NCBI GenBank assembly: GCA_025370845.1
Contig: JAMXFF010000006.1
Location: 1-64,000, forward strand
DNA from: Laspinema palackyanum D2a
GTDB taxonomy: Bacteria > Cyanobacteriota > Cyanobacteriia > Cyanobacteriales > Laspinemataceae
Length of the DNA: 64,000 nt
Reading direction: 5' to 3'
A program made the translations under genes and the position numbers. The first letter of the stretch is position 1. Each line of letters begins with the position of its first letter. Positions 7,817-17,096 of this stretch are shown here, in pieces. The notes under the pieces were generated by a model. The model did no database searches. It worked only from the letters and a program-made list of their open reading frames with translations, and had not been told where the DNA came from.

Positions 7817-8704
7817 ATGTTAGACGGATTAATTGAACCCCTCCAATATAGTTTTATGCAACGATCGCTCATTGTGGCGATTTTAGTGGGCTTGATTTGT
7901 GCCGTGGTTGGCAGTTATTTAATGGTGCAGCGTCTGGCTTTATTAGGAGATGCGATCGGGCATTCGGTCCTTCCTGGATTGGCGATCGCCTACGGGATTG
8001 GGGCGAATATTTTTGTGGGGGCCTTTATTGCTGGGGTCCTGAGTACCGTGGTGATTGCCTGGATTAGAACGCGATCGCCTATTAAAGAAGATGCCGCAAT
8101 GGGAATCGTTTTATCTTCCTTTTTTGCCCTAGGCATTACTTTAATTACCCTGATTCAAAAAGAGGAAAAAATTGACCTGAATCATTTTTTATTCGGCAAC
8201 ATTCTCGCCGTTACCTCGGAAGATGTAAAAACCACCGCGCTGATTGCTTTTTTAACCCTTGCGGTGGTTTTTTTACTGTACAAAGAACTATTGTTTTACA
8301 CCTTTGACCCCTTGGGTGCTCAAGCCGCAGGACTTCCGGTAAATTTGCTCAATTTTGGATTAATGGTTTTGATTGCCCTGACGGTCGTTGCTAGTATGAA
8401 AGCGGTGGGGGTCGTGCTGGTTTTGTCCCTGCTGATTGCCCCCGGGGCTACGGCTTATTTATTAGTGCCTCGTCTCCATCAGGTGATGATTGTTGGGGCA
8501 TTGATTGGCATTGTTTCCAGTGTCACAGGAATGTATTTGAGTTTTTACCAAAATATCCCGTCCGGTCCAGCGATTGTGTTAGTGGTCTCTGGGTTTTTCC
8601 TGTTAGCCTTGCTATTGAGTCCGAGTCATGGAATTCTGACTCATCGTCGGGCAAAAGGAGAGAGTTCTGCATTTTGGCAAGAAATAAAAGGGTTGTTTCG
8701 CTAG
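7817..8704 (+). CDS. mntB: Metal ABC transporter permease
   Basis: Membrane subunit of the Mn/Zn importer (ABC-3 permease family), 295 residues with about eight or nine hydrophobic segments. GDAIGHSVLPGLAIAY near residue 50 and VVLVLSLLIAPGATAYLL near residue 205 are family hallmarks. The basic C-terminal tail is cytoplasmic. It is separated from mntA by the repeat array, so co-transcription is uncertain. It converges with the TPR gene at 8727, leaving 22 bp. Confidence 0.92.
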   Translation: MLDGLIEPLQYSFMQRSLIVAILVGLICAVVGSYLMVQRLALLGDAIGHSVLPGLAIAYGIGANIFVGAFIAGVLSTVVIAWIRTRSPIKEDAAMGIVLSSFFALGITLITLIQKEEKIDLNHFLFGNILAVTSEDVKTTALIAFLTLAVVFLLYKELLFYTFDPLGAQAAGLPVNLLNFGLMVLIALTVVASMKAVGVVLVLSLLIAPGATAYLLVPRLHQVMIVGALIGIVSSVTGMYLSFYQNIPSGPAIVLVVSGFFLLALLLSPSHGILTHRRAKGESSAFWQEIKGLFR

Positions 8705-8726
8705 GGCAAACTATCCGGAGTTGGGG

Positions 8727-9314
8727 TTAAGGTTCTAAGTCCTGTAAAATTTGATTGATTTGTTGGATTGCTCGGAAATTATTTCTAATTTGATACAAAT
8801 CTCGGGCAGTTTTTAAGGCGGCAATGGCTTCGGACAATTGATTTTGATTTAAGAAGGCAATGGCTAAATTAAAATGACTATCGGGTTCGTTGGGATAGCG
8901 GGCGATCGCCTCTCTCAAAACGTTAGTCGCTTCGGTGATTCTCCCCAAGGAACCCAAGGCACTACCGAGGTTATTATAGTATTCCACATTGCCAGCATTC
9001 AGGGTAAGTGCTTGTTCAAACGCGCTCACCGCTGCTGAGAAATTTCCCATTTGGGCATAAGTAATTCCCAGGTTATTGTAGGCGGTATCATAATCGGGAT
9101 AGAGGGCGATCGCTTGTTCAAAAGCAGCGACGGCTTCGATGAATTTTCCCTGACTTGCTAAATCATATCCCTGGTTATTGTAAGCTTCTGCCTGTTCTAA
9201 ATCCGCCGGGGAATTGCGCTGAATCACGGGAGGCAGCGTGGCATGGGAGACCCGGGGCATTGCAGCGACAATGACTAAGCCAGCTAGTCCACAGGTGAGG
9301 AAATGTCGAATCAT
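8727..9314 (-). CDS. Exported TPR-repeat protein
   Basis: 195 residues with an N-terminal Sec-type signal peptide ending near VSHA (about residue 25). About four tetratricopeptide repeats (residues 40-180) follow, such as AYNNLGITYAQMGNFSAAV. TPR domains act as protein-binding scaffolds; the partner is unknown. It is transcribed away from the peroxiredoxin gene. Confidence 0.88.
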   Translation of the reverse strand: MIRHFLTCGLAGLVIVAAMPRVSHATLPPVIQRNSPADLEQAEAYNNQGYDLASQGKFIEAVAAFEQAIALYPDYDTAYNNLGITYAQMGNFSAAVSAFEQALTLNAGNVEYYNNLGSALGSLGRITEATNVLREAIARYPNEPDSHFNLAIAFLNQNQLSEAIAALKTARDLYQIRNNFRAIQQINQILQDLEP

Positions 9315-9510
9315 GATTGATTAATTTTTTCTAATCTTGTGTAGATGAGGACCAAACCCGCACTCAGCATTTAAAGGAGTGCCTAGTCTGATGCCTAAAT
9401 CAAGCCTTTCTCTAATTTCTTCACCGGGGAGGGCTACCATTGCGGGGACAAATTGCGGTAACATTACAAAAGTTAACATTTTGCAAAGAAAATACCCAGG
9501 ACTAGGGATT

Positions 9511-9963
9511 ATGAGCGTACAAATTGGAGATACTGCACCGGATTTTAGTTTGCCCTCTCAAACCGGCGAACCCGTTAAACTCAGCGATTTCCGAGGAAAA
9601 TCGAGTGTGGTGCTCTATTTTTATCCCAAAGATGATACTCCCGGATGCACGAAGGAATCTTGCGCCTTTCGGGATAGTTATGAACAGTTCAAACAAGCAG
9701 GGGCTGAAGTCATTGGGGTCAGCAGCGATTCAGCGGATTCTCACCAAAAATTTGCCAGTAAATACAGTCTGCCTTTTACCCTGTTAAGCGATCGCGATAA
9801 AGCCCTTCGCAAGCTCTATGGGGTCCCTTCAACCCTGGGACTCCTCCCCGGGCGCGTCACTTATGTGATTGATAAACAGGGCGTTGTCCGCCATATCTTC
9901 AATTCCATGATGAATTTTGAGGGTCATGTGGAAGAGTCTCTCAAAACACTCAAAGACATTTAA
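9511..9963 (+). CDS. prxQ: Thioredoxin-dependent peroxiredoxin (Bcp/PrxQ)
   Basis: 150-residue peroxiredoxin that reduces H2O2 and organic peroxides. The peroxidatic Cys46 and resolving Cys51 lie in DDTPGCTKESCAF, the C-x4-C spacing of the PrxQ subclass. SDRDKALRKLYGV and RVTYVIDKQGVVRHI are further family blocks. The frame is open for 44 codons upstream, but that extension has no similarity to the fold and ATG at 9511 gives the normal length. Confidence 0.93.
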   Translation: MSVQIGDTAPDFSLPSQTGEPVKLSDFRGKSSVVLYFYPKDDTPGCTKESCAFRDSYEQFKQAGAEVIGVSSDSADSHQKFASKYSLPFTLLSDRDKALRKLYGVPSTLGLLPGRVTYVIDKQGVVRHIFNSMMNFEGHVEESLKTLKDI

Positions 9964-10035
9964 CCCGAATCACTCAATTTGGGGGAGGTCACCCTGAAAA
10001 AGGGGACTTTTTGAATTCTGAAATATCTCATCTAT

Positions 10036-10064
10036 TGTAGGGCGATTCACGAATCGCCCCTACA
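10036..10064. terminator. Palindromic hairpin after prxQ
   Basis: TGTAGGGCGATTC pairs with GAATCGCCCCTACA across two bases, with one bulged C. It lies about 75 bp past the prxQ stop. There is no clear T-run, so it may be a dispersed palindromic repeat acting as a transcript end. The rest of 9964-10403 shows no gene; a 103-codon minus-strand frame there overlaps the start of the next gene and is not credible. Confidence 0.5.
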
Positions 10065-10403
10065 TTTAAGGGGTAACATTAAATATTTCGGAAGTTACAA
10101 TCGGCAATTTGGGTCTATTTATAATTCTATTTATTTTAGCACATAATTTTAAAAAAGTACCTATTCTAAAGAGGGATTTTTCTGGAAAGTGCGCTAAAAA
10201 TTATTAGGTCTAACTGCTGAAGGGACTGGGGAAATTCCCGGGAAATGTCCGACTCAAGAGAGAGGGCAAGGGGGCTAGGGGCATGAAAAGATAGAGTTAT
10301 CCGGACCGTCCTTTCTTCCGCCAGAGAATTGAAATGAGGGAGTCCGGATAGCGACTCTTTCCATACCCGGTGACAACCCCCAGGAGATTCTCTGAACATT
10401 ACC

Positions 10404-11372
10404 ATGCGACAACGGATTTTAGCGAGTGCAGCCGTCCTTTTTTCTTTTCTAATTCCAGGTCCAGTTATGGCAGCCAACTTTAGCGAGATATATGTTTTTG
10501 GTGACAGTCTCTCCGATACGGGGCAATTGTTTGAACAGTCCCAAGCTCAATTTCCACCCAGTTCCTTGTATTTTCAGGGGCGGTTTTCTAATGGCCCTGT
10601 GTGGGTAGAATATCTGGCTAAACAGCTAAATATCCCGTTTAATCCGGATACTAATTTTGCATTTGGAGGGGCGACGACTGGGGAAATGAATCGGAATGGA
10701 ACCCCATCGCGAGGACTGTTGGATCAGGTGAATCGCTTCCAACAAAACCAAGATTCAGCCGACCCAAATGCCCTCTATATTGTCTGGGCTGGCCCAAACG
10801 ATTACCTGGGAAATCAGGAGAGAAATCCTAATCAACCCGTGTCGAATGTTTCTGAGGCGATCGCCACTCTAGCTGCAATGGGCGCTCAAAATTTCCTCGT
10901 GCCTAATCTGCCTGATTTAGGGAATTTACCGGGAACCAGAAATCGTCAGAGTTCGGTGCAGTTAAATGAATTAATTCGGTTGCATAATCAGGGATTGGCC
11001 GAGTCTCTGCAACAGTTGAGCAGCCGACTGGGTTCTGAGGTAGAAATTATTCCCTTGAATGTTAATGAAATTTATAATCGGGTGTTGGATAACCCGGCAG
11101 ATTTTGGGTTTAGAAACGTTACGGAACCTTGTCTGAATCAACAGAGGGGGATGATTTGTCAAAATCCCCAGGAGTATCTATTTTGGGATGATATTCATCC
11201 GACCACTTTTGCCCATGAAAAGCTTGGGGTCTACGCTTTTCAGCTATTAGAAAACAGCGAAGCGGCGATCGGTTCCGATGTGACTTCGGGCAAGGAAAGA
11301 CCCGCAGGCCCTACGGTGGGGACTCAGAAACGGCTTAAATCCCGGATGCCTGCTGAAATTGGGGCGAATTAA
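10404..11372 (+). CDS. Secreted GDSL/SGNH-family esterase or lipase
   Basis: 322 residues with a Sec signal peptide ending near VMAA (residue 24). Block I is FGDSLSDTG with catalytic Ser35, block II is FAFGGATTG, block III is GPNDYLG with the oxyanion Asn, and block V is DDIHPT with Asp262 and His265. This is the lecithinase/haemolysin-like branch of the SGNH superfamily (COG3240). A basic 45-residue tail after about residue 280 is not part of the hydrolase core. The substrate is unknown. Confidence 0.9.
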   Translation: MRQRILASAAVLFSFLIPGPVMAANFSEIYVFGDSLSDTGQLFEQSQAQFPPSSLYFQGRFSNGPVWVEYLAKQLNIPFNPDTNFAFGGATTGEMNRNGTPSRGLLDQVNRFQQNQDSADPNALYIVWAGPNDYLGNQERNPNQPVSNVSEAIATLAAMGAQNFLVPNLPDLGNLPGTRNRQSSVQLNELIRLHNQGLAESLQQLSSRLGSEVEIIPLNVNEIYNRVLDNPADFGFRNVTEPCLNQQRGMICQNPQEYLFWDDIHPTTFAHEKLGVYAFQLLENSEAAIGSDVTSGKERPAGPTVGTQKRLKSRMPAEIGAN

Positions 11373-11394
11373 GGGAACTCCAAAAAATAAAATC

Positions 11395-11507
11395 TTCTAG
11401 GAGAGATCCCCCCAACCCCCCTTTTTAAGGGGGGCTAATTCTGCAAAACCTCTAAGGCAGAATTTTTTGACGAAAAGGACCCGGTTTCTAGGGACAAGAA
11501 ACCGGGT
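11395..11507. repeat. Dispersed repeats and a hairpin between converging genes
   Basis: 11400-11452 holds GATCCCCCCAACCCCCC, a TTTTTAAGGGGGG palindrome and CTGCAAAACCTCTAA, a diverged reverse-oriented relative of the MITE-like element. 11479-11507 is a perfect 11-bp inverted repeat, ACCCGGTTTCT with AGAAACCGGGT, which can end both converging transcripts. A further CCCGGTTTCTA copy is near 11553, and ATTTGTC-type heptamers sit at about 11570-11595. Confidence 0.7.
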
Positions 11508-11599
11508 TTCTATCATAAATTTTCGCAATTAGCAGAAGTGTAGTAAATACACCCGGTTTCTAACCCCTGGACAAATGACAAATGACAAATGACATTAGA

Positions 11600-12397
11600 T
11601 TAAAATTTCCCAGCAGCATCTTGGTCTAAAAATAAGGTGGCGTGGGATTGCCGTCGCAAAATTGTCGCAGGAATTTCGGGAGTGATGGGATGGGATAACA
11701 TCTGCTGTACAATCTGGGTTTTGCGCCGAGAAGGGGCGAGGCAGATGATATTTTGGGCGGTACAAAGCTGGGGAATGGTTAGAGTAAAGGCATATTTGGG
11801 CACTGATTCTAGGGTGGGAAATTGTCCTTGATTCACTAATTGTTGATGGGTGGCATGGGCTAATTTCACCAGTTTAATGGGGTAGGGGTCGTTAAAATCG
11901 GCAATCCCCGGTTCATTAAAGGCTAAGTGACCATTTTCTCCCACACCCAAGCAGCATAAATCAATGGGTTTTTCTAGCAATAATTGGCTATAACGATCGC
12001 ATTCTTTTAGGGGTTCGATCGCATCTCCGTTGATGTAATGGAAGGCGGCAGGATGGACCTGATTTTCCACGCGATCGCGCAAGTAGCTGCGAAAACTTGC
12101 CGGATGGGTGGCGGGAATTCCCAGATATTCATCTAAATGAAAGAAGACCACCCGGGACCAATCCACCCGATTTAAGGCGATCGCTGCCTCCAAAAATTCA
12201 ATTTGGGAATTCCCCGTTGCCAACAGTACCCTCGCCTCCCCCCGTTGGGCGATCGCCTGTTCTAAGATGTCACTGGCAGCAACCGCCGCATCCAATGCCA
12301 TCTCCGCTTCGGTAGCAAACAGACGCACCGCCAAAGCATCCACCGAAAAGACTTTCAGGGGAGGGGTTAATTGGGAAGAATTCGATGGATCAGCCAT
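11600..12397 (-). CDS. nagB: Glucosamine-6-phosphate deaminase
   Basis: 265-residue enzyme converting glucosamine-6-phosphate to fructose-6-phosphate and ammonia in amino-sugar catabolism. Visible family motifs are VFFHLDEYLGI, the active-site block GVGENGHLAFNEP, and a C-terminal LAPSRRKTQIVQQML region. Length is normal. The next gene upstream is an aminotransferase on the same strand, 43 bp away, so they may be co-transcribed, though no pathway link is obvious. Confidence 0.9.
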   Translation of the reverse strand: MADPSNSSQLTPPLKVFSVDALAVRLFATEAEMALDAAVAASDILEQAIAQRGEARVLLATGNSQIEFLEAAIALNRVDWSRVVFFHLDEYLGIPATHPASFRSYLRDRVENQVHPAAFHYINGDAIEPLKECDRYSQLLLEKPIDLCCLGVGENGHLAFNEPGIADFNDPYPIKLVKLAHATHQQLVNQGQFPTLESVPKYAFTLTIPQLCTAQNIICLAPSRRKTQIVQQMLSHPITPEIPATILRRQSHATLFLDQDAAGKF

Positions 12398-12440
12398 AAT
12401 TTTCCGGGGTAGGAGAGTTGTAAACGAGACTCTCCTATTT

Positions 12441-13625
12441 TTACATACGGGAATGGGGAGTTTTGTACATCGTCCCTAATCCGCGAAATAAGCGATTAAT
12501 CCCTCTCAATGCGGTTTCGCGGTCCAATCCTGCATAAGAAACCCGCAGGAAACACCCGCTTTCAATCCCAAAGGTCGTACCGGGGATCGTGGCAATCCGG
12601 AATTTTTCAATCAGCAGTTTAGCGGCTTCCATTGGGGAGAGTTTGCTTTCCAGTTTGATGAAAAAGTAAAAAGCACCTTTGGCTTCTGGGACGGTACAAA
12701 ATTCGGGTAAGTCGGAGAAGCGTTTCAGACATAAGTCCCGCATTTCTGAGATAATGGGCAGATGTTCTAAGCAATAGTTTCTCCCGGCTTCTAATGCGCC
12801 TAATGCGACATATTGGGACATCACCGGGGGGCAAATCAAGATAGTATCTTGAATTTTTTTGACCGCAGTCAGCAGGGATTTAGGAATGACCATATAGCCA
12901 ATTCGCCACCCGGCAAATCCATAAGCTTTGGAGAGACTAAACAGAGAAATGGTGTGGGAATGGCTATTAGGGATAGAACCCGGTGAAAAATGGGTTGCGC
13001 CATCATAGGTAAAATATTCATAAGCTTCATCACTGATATGATAAAGACCGCGATCGCCACAGAGTTGATTGACTTGGCGTAAGGCGGTTTCTGAATAAAC
13101 TGCGCCTGTCGGATTGTTGGGAGAAATGGTGACAATTGCCCGAGTTTTGTCCGTAATTGCCTCAGCGATCGCCTCGGGACGGAGTTGATAGTTTTCATCG
13201 GTTGCCACACAAACCGCTTGACATCCGGCAATGGCGATCGCCATTTCATGATTGAAATAATAAGGAGTTTGGATAATAATTTCATCCCCCGGGGAAGTAA
13301 TCGCCAAAATGGCATTCATAAACGCCATATTTCCCCCGGCAGTCACAATAATTTTACTATCATCATGAATGGGAATACCGTTTTCTGATTGCAGTTTAGT
13401 GGCGATCGCCTCTTGTAACGCAGGAATCCCTTCCACCGCTTGATACTTATGATTATTGGGATCCGCCAAACATTCAGTCATGCGTTCAAATGCCGCAGGC
13501 GGTGGGGGATAATACACCACCCCTTGTCCTAAAGAAAGCGTACCGGGATAAGTGCGAATCAGTTCCCCAATCTGTGGAATAATCGGGGATTGCACTCCCT
13601 CCATGCGAGAAAGTATCGGGTTCAT
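12441..13625 (-). CDS. PLP-dependent class I/II aminotransferase
   Basis: 394-residue fold-type I aminotransferase. The PLP lysine is in SLSKAYGFAGWRIGY, TISPNNPTGAVYS is the cofactor/substrate loop, and SDEAYEYF carries the pyridine-ring Asp. It resembles aspartate/aromatic or kynurenine-type aminotransferases, but the substrate cannot be decided. ATG at 13625 is chosen because GGAGG lies nine bases upstream; an upstream in-frame ATG abuts the GGAGG directly. Confidence 0.88.
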   Translation of the reverse strand: MNPILSRMEGVQSPIIPQIGELIRTYPGTLSLGQGVVYYPPPPAAFERMTECLADPNNHKYQAVEGIPALQEAIATKLQSENGIPIHDDSKIIVTAGGNMAFMNAILAITSPGDEIIIQTPYYFNHEMAIAIAGCQAVCVATDENYQLRPEAIAEAITDKTRAIVTISPNNPTGAVYSETALRQVNQLCGDRGLYHISDEAYEYFTYDGATHFSPGSIPNSHSHTISLFSLSKAYGFAGWRIGYMVIPKSLLTAVKKIQDTILICPPVMSQYVALGALEAGRNYCLEHLPIISEMRDLCLKRFSDLPEFCTVPEAKGAFYFFIKLESKLSPMEAAKLLIEKFRIATIPGTTFGIESGCFLRVSYAGLDRETALRGINRLFRGLGTMYKTPHSRM

Positions 13626-13690
13626 TAGTTTCATCCTCCATATCATTGTTTTCTAGCATACAAGAAATGGGGAATGAAAGGGGCGATCGG

Positions 13691-14308
13691 CTAACCCGCA
13701 ACCCTTAAATGTTCCATTAAGATTTTGACGCCGATTCCGATTAAAATCACCCCGCCTAGAATTGTCACTTGCTTTTCACAAAAGTTACCTAGGCGATTCC
13801 CGATATAAACCCCAGCAAAGGATAAAACAAAAGTGACAATCCCAATCACCACCGCTAACTCGACAATGGAAGTTTGTAACAGCGAAACACTCAATCCCAC
13901 CGCTAAGGCATCAATACTGGTGGCAACGGCTAATCCTAACAAAATATATAAATTTCGGGGATTTGACGGTTTTGCTTCCTCTAATCCCTCCTCTTCATAA
14001 ATAGATTCATGAATCATTTTACCGCCGATAAATCCCAACAGCAAAAACGCAATCCAATGATCCACCCCGGAAATAGCGTCTCGGATGCCTAATCCAGCCA
14101 TCCAACCCAGTAAAGGCATAAATAACTGGAATCCGCCGAAAAATGTCCCCACGAGGAGTGCATCATACAGTTTCACTTTCCTCAAAGCAATTCCACTGCC
14201 GATCGCCACGGCAAAAGCATCCATTGCCAATCCCAAAGATATCAAGAAAGTTGTGATAAAGCTCACTGTCTTGGCTAACCTCTGTCTCTTTAACGGTAGA
14301 GATTTCAT
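13691..14308 (-). CDS. mntP: Manganese exporter MntP
   Basis: Six-helix MntP/YebN-family (DUF204) Mn(II) efflux pump, 205 residues. The duplicated signature is visible: GLAMDAFAVAIG with Asp30 in the first half and ATSIDALAVG in the second. An acidic loop (YEEEGLEE) joins the halves. No yybP-ykoY manganese riboswitch was found upstream. It probably protects photosystem cofactor pools from Mn excess, complementing the mnt importer 6 kb away. Confidence 0.92.
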   Translation of the reverse strand: MKSLPLKRQRLAKTVSFITTFLISLGLAMDAFAVAIGSGIALRKVKLYDALLVGTFFGGFQLFMPLLGWMAGLGIRDAISGVDHWIAFLLLGFIGGKMIHESIYEEEGLEEAKPSNPRNLYILLGLAVATSIDALAVGLSVSLLQTSIVELAVVIGIVTFVLSFAGVYIGNRLGNFCEKQVTILGGVILIGIGVKILMEHLRVAG

Positions 14309-14606
14309 CCTACCCTATTTAAGTCACTTTTACAAGTCTCAATCAAATATAAATAATGAAATAATAATGAAAATATCCCTTAATTTGGAACAAATTTCCT
14401 GACCTATTCAGCCCGATATTCCCGGAAATTCTGGAATATTTTTCATTATTTAATCATTTTTGTAATCTCCAGAATCTCCCGGATATAGGCGAGGTAACTC
14501 CAAGGTGAGTTTTAGAGGTTAAGCGCCGGGTTAACCCTATTTTATATCAGAATCAGACCTGTCGTTGTAAAATTGGGGAATCCCTTGACAAAAATCAGAG
14601 TAGTTT

Positions 14607-15209
14607 ATGCGTTCCATTCCTTATCAACCCTTTCTGCTGCGATTGTTGCATGGTTTAAATGCCATTTTAGTCCTCGGGGCTTTCATTACTGGCTTTTTGG
14701 TTTATGATAGCTGGGATGGACGCTGGGGTGGCCTAGACCTATCCGAAGCCAACCGAAACCTGATTGATATTCATGGCACATTTGGCTTTTTATTGTTCTT
14801 TATTTTGATAGCCTTTGCCATTTACAGTGTGCGCGTGGGACGACACCGTTTAGCGGCCAAAAATTCTCTTTCAAAACTCCGCAATGTCGGCAAACCCAGT
14901 TGGTGGGTTGCCTTACATCGGATTGCCAATACTGTCATCTTATTAGCAGCGGGATTAGCGGTGATTACGGGTAAATTTCAGGATGAAAACTGGCTACCCC
15001 AGGGACAAATGAATCAACCGGCGTATTTCCTCCATTTGACCGCATGGATTTTGATAGGATTAGCCCTCGCCTTCCACCTCTTGTTGAGTGCGAAAGTAGG
15101 AGGAATCCCCCTGTGGCAATCCATGTTCCAAACCGGCTATCGATCGCCGGAAAGTCCCAAGTTGTGGCCACAAAAAATCCAGGAATGGTTCCGCCATCCC
15201 CATTGGTAG
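14607..15209 (+). CDS. Cytochrome b561/b6-like membrane protein
   Basis: 200 residues with four hydrophobic helices. Paired His residues suited to haem b ligation occur in LLRLLHGLNA, IDIHGTFGF, VALHRIANT, FLHLTAWI and AFHLLLSA. It belongs to the cytochrome b/b6-domain or Ni/Fe-hydrogenase-type b-subunit group. It may pass electrons across the thylakoid or plasma membrane; the partner is not evident. It is followed at 125 bp by a DUF981 membrane protein. Confidence 0.8.
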   Translation: MRSIPYQPFLLRLLHGLNAILVLGAFITGFLVYDSWDGRWGGLDLSEANRNLIDIHGTFGFLLFFILIAFAIYSVRVGRHRLAAKNSLSKLRNVGKPSWWVALHRIANTVILLAAGLAVITGKFQDENWLPQGQMNQPAYFLHLTAWILIGLALAFHLLLSAKVGGIPLWQSMFQTGYRSPESPKLWPQKIQEWFRHPHW

Positions 15210-15224
15210 CCTAGAGTCAGTTCT

Positions 15225-15238
15225 CCTGAAAAATCAGG
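15225..15238 (+). terminator. Short hairpin after the b-type cytochrome gene
   Basis: CCTGA-AAAA-TCAGG is followed by TTTTCTGCTCTTTTT. The stem is only five base pairs. It is placed 15 bp past the stop codon. Confidence 0.45.
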
Positions 15239-15334
15239 TTTTCTGCTCTTTTTGAACCCTCCCTGACCTAGATTTCCCATATTAGGGTACAATCAAACCT
15301 TGCCACTCTAAATAGAAAGCAGAGAGGGTCAGTC

Positions 15335-15904
15335 ATGATTAATTACATTAGCTTAATGCTGATTAACTTAGTAGCCGGTCATTTTTTGCTGGCTTACTAT
15401 ATTTATGAAGGATTAGATAATATCCGACAAAAACGCTGGATTCCTGGCTTTGGGATGACAGGTGCAGTGGCATTAGTCACCGGGTTACACATGATTTGGA
15501 CTTGGCCGATTCGCGGCAGTTTTAATGTAGCCTTTGGGGAAATGTCCGTCTTGTTTGGAATTGTCTTTATGGGTGCAGCCGTCGCCCTAGCTGCCGACTG
15601 GGATTTGATTACGGTTACGATTTACGCCTTTTTTGCCGGTTTAGCCGCGATTGTTGTCGGGGTGCGAATCATTAATTTAGACATGACCAGGCGGCCTTTA
15701 ATGTCCGGAATTGGCTTTATTATTTCCGGATTAGGGGGTGTTTTAGCCACTCCATCGCTTTATCTGAGAAATAACGCAACCCTGCGAACTGTTGGGGCCG
15801 TTACCATTGTCATCGCTGGACTGATTTGGGCGATTACTGGCTATCTTTCCTATTGGGGACATATTGCAGACTATACCGATTGGGTTCCGCCTACGATGAG
15901 ATGA
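15335..15904 (+). CDS. DUF981-family membrane protein
   Basis: 189 residues with six hydrophobic segments. Family features are the opening INYISLMLINLVAGHFLL, an IYEGLD motif, HMIWTWPI, and FGEMSVLFGI. DUF981 proteins have no established function. The gene directly follows the b-type cytochrome gene, so a shared membrane role is possible. GAGAGGGTC lies a few bases before the ATG. Confidence 0.85.
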   Translation: MINYISLMLINLVAGHFLLAYYIYEGLDNIRQKRWIPGFGMTGAVALVTGLHMIWTWPIRGSFNVAFGEMSVLFGIVFMGAAVALAADWDLITVTIYAFFAGLAAIVVGVRIINLDMTRRPLMSGIGFIISGLGGVLATPSLYLRNNATLRTVGAVTIVIAGLIWAITGYLSYWGHIADYTDWVPPTMR

Positions 15905-15910
15905 AAAAAT

Positions 15911-15937
15911 CCAGGACAAGGCAGTGCCTTGTCCTGG
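15911..15937 (-). terminator. Terminator of the His-rich lipoprotein gene
   Basis: CCAGGACAAGGC pairs perfectly with GCCTTGTCCTGG around a three-base loop. On the minus strand it is followed by ATTTTTTC. It lies between two converging genes and serves mainly the minus-strand one. Confidence 0.9.
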
Positions 15938-15963
15938 AATCGAGGGCATAAACTGAGGCTAAT

Positions 15964-16881
15964 TTACTGAACCGTTATCCAAAACTCGGCGGCAATTATC
16001 TTGCCATTGCGGTTAAATTCTCCCCATATTTTATAGTTGCCCGGTTCTGGAAACTGGGTCATAAATTCCAGATTTCCCGGAAAACGATTGGGCATGGGAT
16101 GAGCATGAATGTAATCAGATTCTGTAGGAGAATCAGATTGTTTTACAACCACTAAATGACCCAATTCTCCTAAATAAGGCTGCAAATCGGTGACCATCGT
16201 TTGAGTCTGAGTATCTTCCAGATGGAAAGCAACAGTAATCGGTTCACCGGCGGAAATTGCCTCCGTGGGTAACATCAACCCCACCTTGGTGTTCTCAAGG
16301 GTTTGCGATCGCGTTAATGTCATCTCTTTCGGCGGCGATGGGTTTCCCGCTACCGTCGTTTTTAACGCGGAAACTCGTTGTGCATCCCCCGTCGGTTTGT
16401 AATCAGCAAACAGGGTATAATTTCCCCCACTGGGAAAAATATTTTCCACTTGAAATTGTCCTGCTTCATTCTGAGTGGGATGGAGATGCGAGAAGAACTG
16501 CAAATCATCACTCACTACAATTAAGTGCATCTTTTTTTCATGGACAATATCAAATTCCGAGACTGGATTTCCCGCAGTATCTTGAATCTCAATCCCTAAA
16601 GCAACGGGTTGATTGGCTGCGATCGCCGAGGGAACTTGGAGTTTAGCTTGAGTCGCCTTCTGAGGTTCTCCCTGACCCTCCCCAGAATGTTCTGAATGAG
16701 AATCCGGGTGATGCTGCTGATGATGCTGATGATGTCCATCCCCCATCCCTTCAGCATGATTAGAGTCCATCCCTTCTACCTCGGAGGATTCATTTAATGA
16801 TGCCTCGGAGGTGGGGGTGTAACAACCGGGAATGACCAATAAACTAGAGGCGATCGCAACGGCAATAACCAACCGATTCAT
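15964..16881 (-). CDS. His-rich periplasmic lipoprotein with two metal-site-like beta domains
   Basis: 305 residues. A lipobox VIPGC places the lipidated Cys at residue 20. A Met/His-rich low-complexity stretch (about 38-70, many HH pairs) follows. Two similar beta-sandwich units then each contain spaced His: MHLIVVSDDLQFFSHLHP in the first and GHLVVVKQSDSPTESDYIHAHP in the second. This pattern occurs in periplasmic proteins thought to handle copper or other soft metals. Metal binding is inferred from composition; the ion is not known. Confidence 0.75.
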   Translation of the reverse strand: MNRLVIAVAIASSLLVIPGCYTPTSEASLNESSEVEGMDSNHAEGMGDGHHQHHQQHHPDSHSEHSGEGQGEPQKATQAKLQVPSAIAANQPVALGIEIQDTAGNPVSEFDIVHEKKMHLIVVSDDLQFFSHLHPTQNEAGQFQVENIFPSGGNYTLFADYKPTGDAQRVSALKTTVAGNPSPPKEMTLTRSQTLENTKVGLMLPTEAISAGEPITVAFHLEDTQTQTMVTDLQPYLGELGHLVVVKQSDSPTESDYIHAHPMPNRFPGNLEFMTQFPEPGNYKIWGEFNRNGKIIAAEFWITVQ

Positions 16882-17096
16882 GACTGTTTATCCTGTTTGT
16901 GTGTAAGAGAATCTGGGGAGTCGTTTAGACTAAGATCCGGAAAATCCGGCTGTATTCCAACCCTACTTAGGGGAATCGATTCATTGCTTTGTTTTTTATG
17001 ATAAAATTTTCTCAGTCCTAAAAAATCCCTTCAAAAGTTCATCACTGTTTAGTCTGCCATAAAATTATGAAATGGAAATGAAATATCCTCTCCACT

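Noticed and set aside
10166-10477. 103-codon minus-strand frame before the GDSL hydrolase
   Set aside because: It overlaps the signal-peptide region of the hydrolase gene on the other strand and has no motif or ribosome-binding site.
14309-14606. yybP-ykoY manganese riboswitch upstream of mntP
   Set aside because: The conserved Mn-aptamer loops were not found in either orientation; the region is A/T-rich.
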